From Parapedobacter tibetensis (lineage in GTDB: Bacteria; Bacteroidota; Bacteroidia; Sphingobacteriales; Sphingobacteriaceae), in assembly GCF_024704835.1 (NCBI RefSeq), contig NZ_JAMXBE010000006.1, positions 62,514 to 126,513 on the forward strand: 64,000 nucleotides of DNA. Reading direction: 5' to 3'. The first letter of the stretch is position 1. Each line of letters opens with the position of its first letter. The notes beneath the pieces are model-generated. The model was given only the letters and a program-made list of their open reading frames with translations. It was not told the DNA's origin and did no database searches. Below, one piece after another: positions 62,678 through 64,000 of this stretch. The translations under genes were made by a program, and so were the position numbers.

Positions 62678-64000
62678 TTCGAAATATGTTTTGTTGTTCG
62701 ATGGGCAATATTAGCACAAATACGTTCATGCCGTTTTCTGGGGTTGCCAAATGAAGACTGCCATTGTGCAGCTGGGCGAGTGAGCGCGCCAAGGCAAGTC
62801 CAAGACCGGTACCTTGCTGGCCATCAGTCGCTTTAAGCCTCACGAATGTTTCGAAAATCTTCTCCCGCATATCCATTGGAATCAAGTACCCATCGTTTTT
62901 AACCAGGATGGTAAATGAGCGATCGGAAAGTGATGGGGTTTCTAGCGTAACATCGACGGTACGCTTCGCGTATTTAAGTCCATTGCTCAGCAAGTTGCCC
63001 ATGATTTGAGTTACGGCTTCCCGATCTACCGAAGCCACGCAGGTCGTAGCGGGCAGGTTCAGTTTCAAACGGATGGTTTTTTGTGCCGCCAATAGTTTGA
63101 ATCCGGAATGGATTTCGGTGAGCAGTTTGTTGATATCCGTATGGACGAAATTCAATCGGTATCCCATGACTTCCGTTTTGCGGAAATCAAGCAATTGATC
63201 TGTCAATTCCAATAAACGTTCGGTGTTGCGCGCCATGGTTTGCAAGTGCCGTTTTACCTTTGGCAATTCCTCTGCCTGCTTCATCACCTTCTCCAGTGGC
63301 GCCTTGATGAGCGTGAGTGGCGTCCGGATTTCGTGTGTCACATTGGTGAAAAAATTAATCTTTGCCCGGTAAAGCTCTTCCTCTTTCCGGTGCCGCATGC
63401 GTTCCAATTTCCGTTTGTTTTTCTCTCGGATGTTGCGATGGTAGCGCATGATGACATACCTGATTAAGCCGATGGTAAATAGGGTGTAACATAGATATGC
63501 TGGCCAACTTGCCCAAAATGGGGGTAATATCGTGATGTGCAATTTCGTTTCTTTACCACTGAACTCACCCTTGCTGTTTGCCACATTCACCCTAAACGTA
63601 TATTCCCCGGGAGGCAACTTGGTGAAGTAGGCCTTCCGGTTTGTGCGGATATGCGTCCATTCCTGATCCAAACCTTCCATTTTGTAAGCATATTCCGTCA
63701 TATCTGGCGATATAAAGCTCAGTGCGGCAAAATCAATGCTCAGCGATGATTGGTTATGCTTGAGGGCAATGTGGTTGGCAAAGGTGATGGATTGAGCAAG
63801 TGAGGATCCCGCTCCATTAATCTCCAGTTCGCGGTTATGCACCTGCAATCCCGTAATGTATACCGGCGGGAGGAATGTATTTTCACTGTACTGCGCGGGG
63901 TTAAATCGGATCATGCCCTGCACACTGCCAAAGTAAAGTGTGCCATCCGACGCCTTGTATGCCGAGTTATAGTTAAACTGGTCGCTCAATAGGCCATTTG
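62652..64000 (-). CDS. HTCS-type sensor kinase, 3' part (5' end outside window)
   Basis: The frame runs off the window; NGLLSDQFNYNSAYKASDG at the edge is the last beta-propeller repeat of an HTCS sensor. A Y_Y_Y domain follows (YAYKMEGLDQEW and LPPGEYTFRVNVANS), then one membrane helix (AYLCYTLFTIGLIRYVIM), the dimerisation/His domain (FTNVTHEIRTPL, His near residue 217 of the visible part) and an ATP-binding domain (LLSNGLKYAKR, QGTGLGLALARS). It ends in a stop at 62652 where other HTCS proteins continue into the receiver. Together with the downstream regulator it would sense periplasmic oligosaccharides. The GH2 gene nearby may be a target. Confidence 0.9.
   Translation of the reverse strand, partial: NGLLSDQFNYNSAYKASDGTLYFGSVQGMIRFNPAQYSENTFLPPVYITGLQVHNRELEINGAGSSLAQSITFANHIALKHNQSSLSIDFAALSFISPDMTEYAYKMEGLDQEWTHIRTNRKAYFTKLPPGEYTFRVNVANSKGEFSGKETKLHITILPPFWASWPAYLCYTLFTIGLIRYVIMRYHRNIREKNKRKLERMRHRKEEELYRAKINFFTNVTHEIRTPLTLIKAPLEKVMKQAEELPKVKRHLQTMARNTERLLELTDQLLDFRKTEVMGYRLNFVHTDINKLLTEIHSGFKLLAAQKTIRLKLNLPATTCVASVDREAVTQIMGNLLSNGLKYAKRTVDVTLETPSLSDRSFTILVKNDGYLIPMDMREKIFETFVRLKATDGQQGTGLGLALARSLAQLHNGSLHLATPENGMNVFVLILPIEQQNIFRNGKGIGDD

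Noticed and set aside
1-64000. CRISPR arrays, rRNA or tRNA genes
   Set aside because: No regular spaced repeats and no cloverleaf-like intergenic sequences were noticed in the gaps. The intergenic spaces are short.

Overview
The window is one side of a Bacteroidota chromosome, most likely Sphingobacteriaceae (Sphingobacterium, Pedobacter or Parapedobacter-like). Supporting signs are a SusD lipoprotein, DUF4959/DUF5126/DUF5000, DUF4998 and DUF4468 proteins, TAnnTTTG-type -7 promoter boxes, an aryl-polyene/flexirubin-type gene cluster on the minus strand, a hybrid two-component (HTCS) sensor, and RRxF Tat signals on oxidoreductases. No rRNA, tRNA, CRISPR array or intact transposase was seen.

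Region 1 (1-18717, plus strand) is a polysaccharide utilisation locus. It begins inside a SusD gene (the SusC partner should lie just outside the window) and continues with two surface lipoproteins of glycan-binding type, a small DUF4468 protein, a Tat-exported DegT-type PLP enzyme, a beta-helix protein, a ceramidase-like hydrolase, a Tat-exported double amidohydrolase, two heparinase II/III-family lyases and a secreted beta-propeller. The likely target is a uronic-acid polysaccharide; this is inferred from the lyases.

Region 2 (19285-23913, plus) is a compact cassette of an Nramp-like membrane protein without the DPGN motif, an SDR oxidoreductase, a DapA/NAL-family aldolase and an enolase-superfamily dehydratase. 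Together they look like a non-phosphorylative sugar-acid pathway (oxidise, dehydrate, cleave).

Region 3 (24083-31936, plus) holds a broken gene joining the N-terminus of a Gfo/Idh/MocA oxidoreductase to what resembles a sulfatase C-terminus, a two-domain CE15-like esterase, then an intact Gfo/Idh/MocA gene, a NagP-like permease, nagA and nagB. The broken and intact Gfo genes share the same upstream sequence, including a CGTGTACGTACACG palindrome that looks like a LacI-type operator. GlcNAc is therefore a likely component of the glycan being degraded. A roughly 195-bp element with inverted ends and msrA follow.

Region 4 (32747-49120, minus) is an aryl-polyene/flexirubin-type cluster: ABC exporter, thioesterase, two active ketosynthases, two ketosynthase-like proteins without the active cysteine, ACP, dehydratase, LolA, polysaccharide deacetylase, glycosyltransferase, a three-domain MMPL-acyltransferase-methyltransferase, a CrtI-like oxidoreductase and a JmjC cupin. 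The starter-forming enzymes, ketoreductase and DarA/DarB are not in the window.

Region 5 (49160-53920, minus, with a divergent RDD gene) is a MoxR-DUF4350-DUF4129-membrane protein-SpoIIM operon without the usual DUF58 gene. Region 6 (54865-61851) has pruA with a good promoter, a strong two-way terminator, a beta-carbonic anhydrase next to a SulP transporter, a small exported protein and a GH2 hydrolase. Region 7 (61892-64000, minus) is a response regulator and the 3' part of a sensor kinase that together look like an HTCS split by a frame change.
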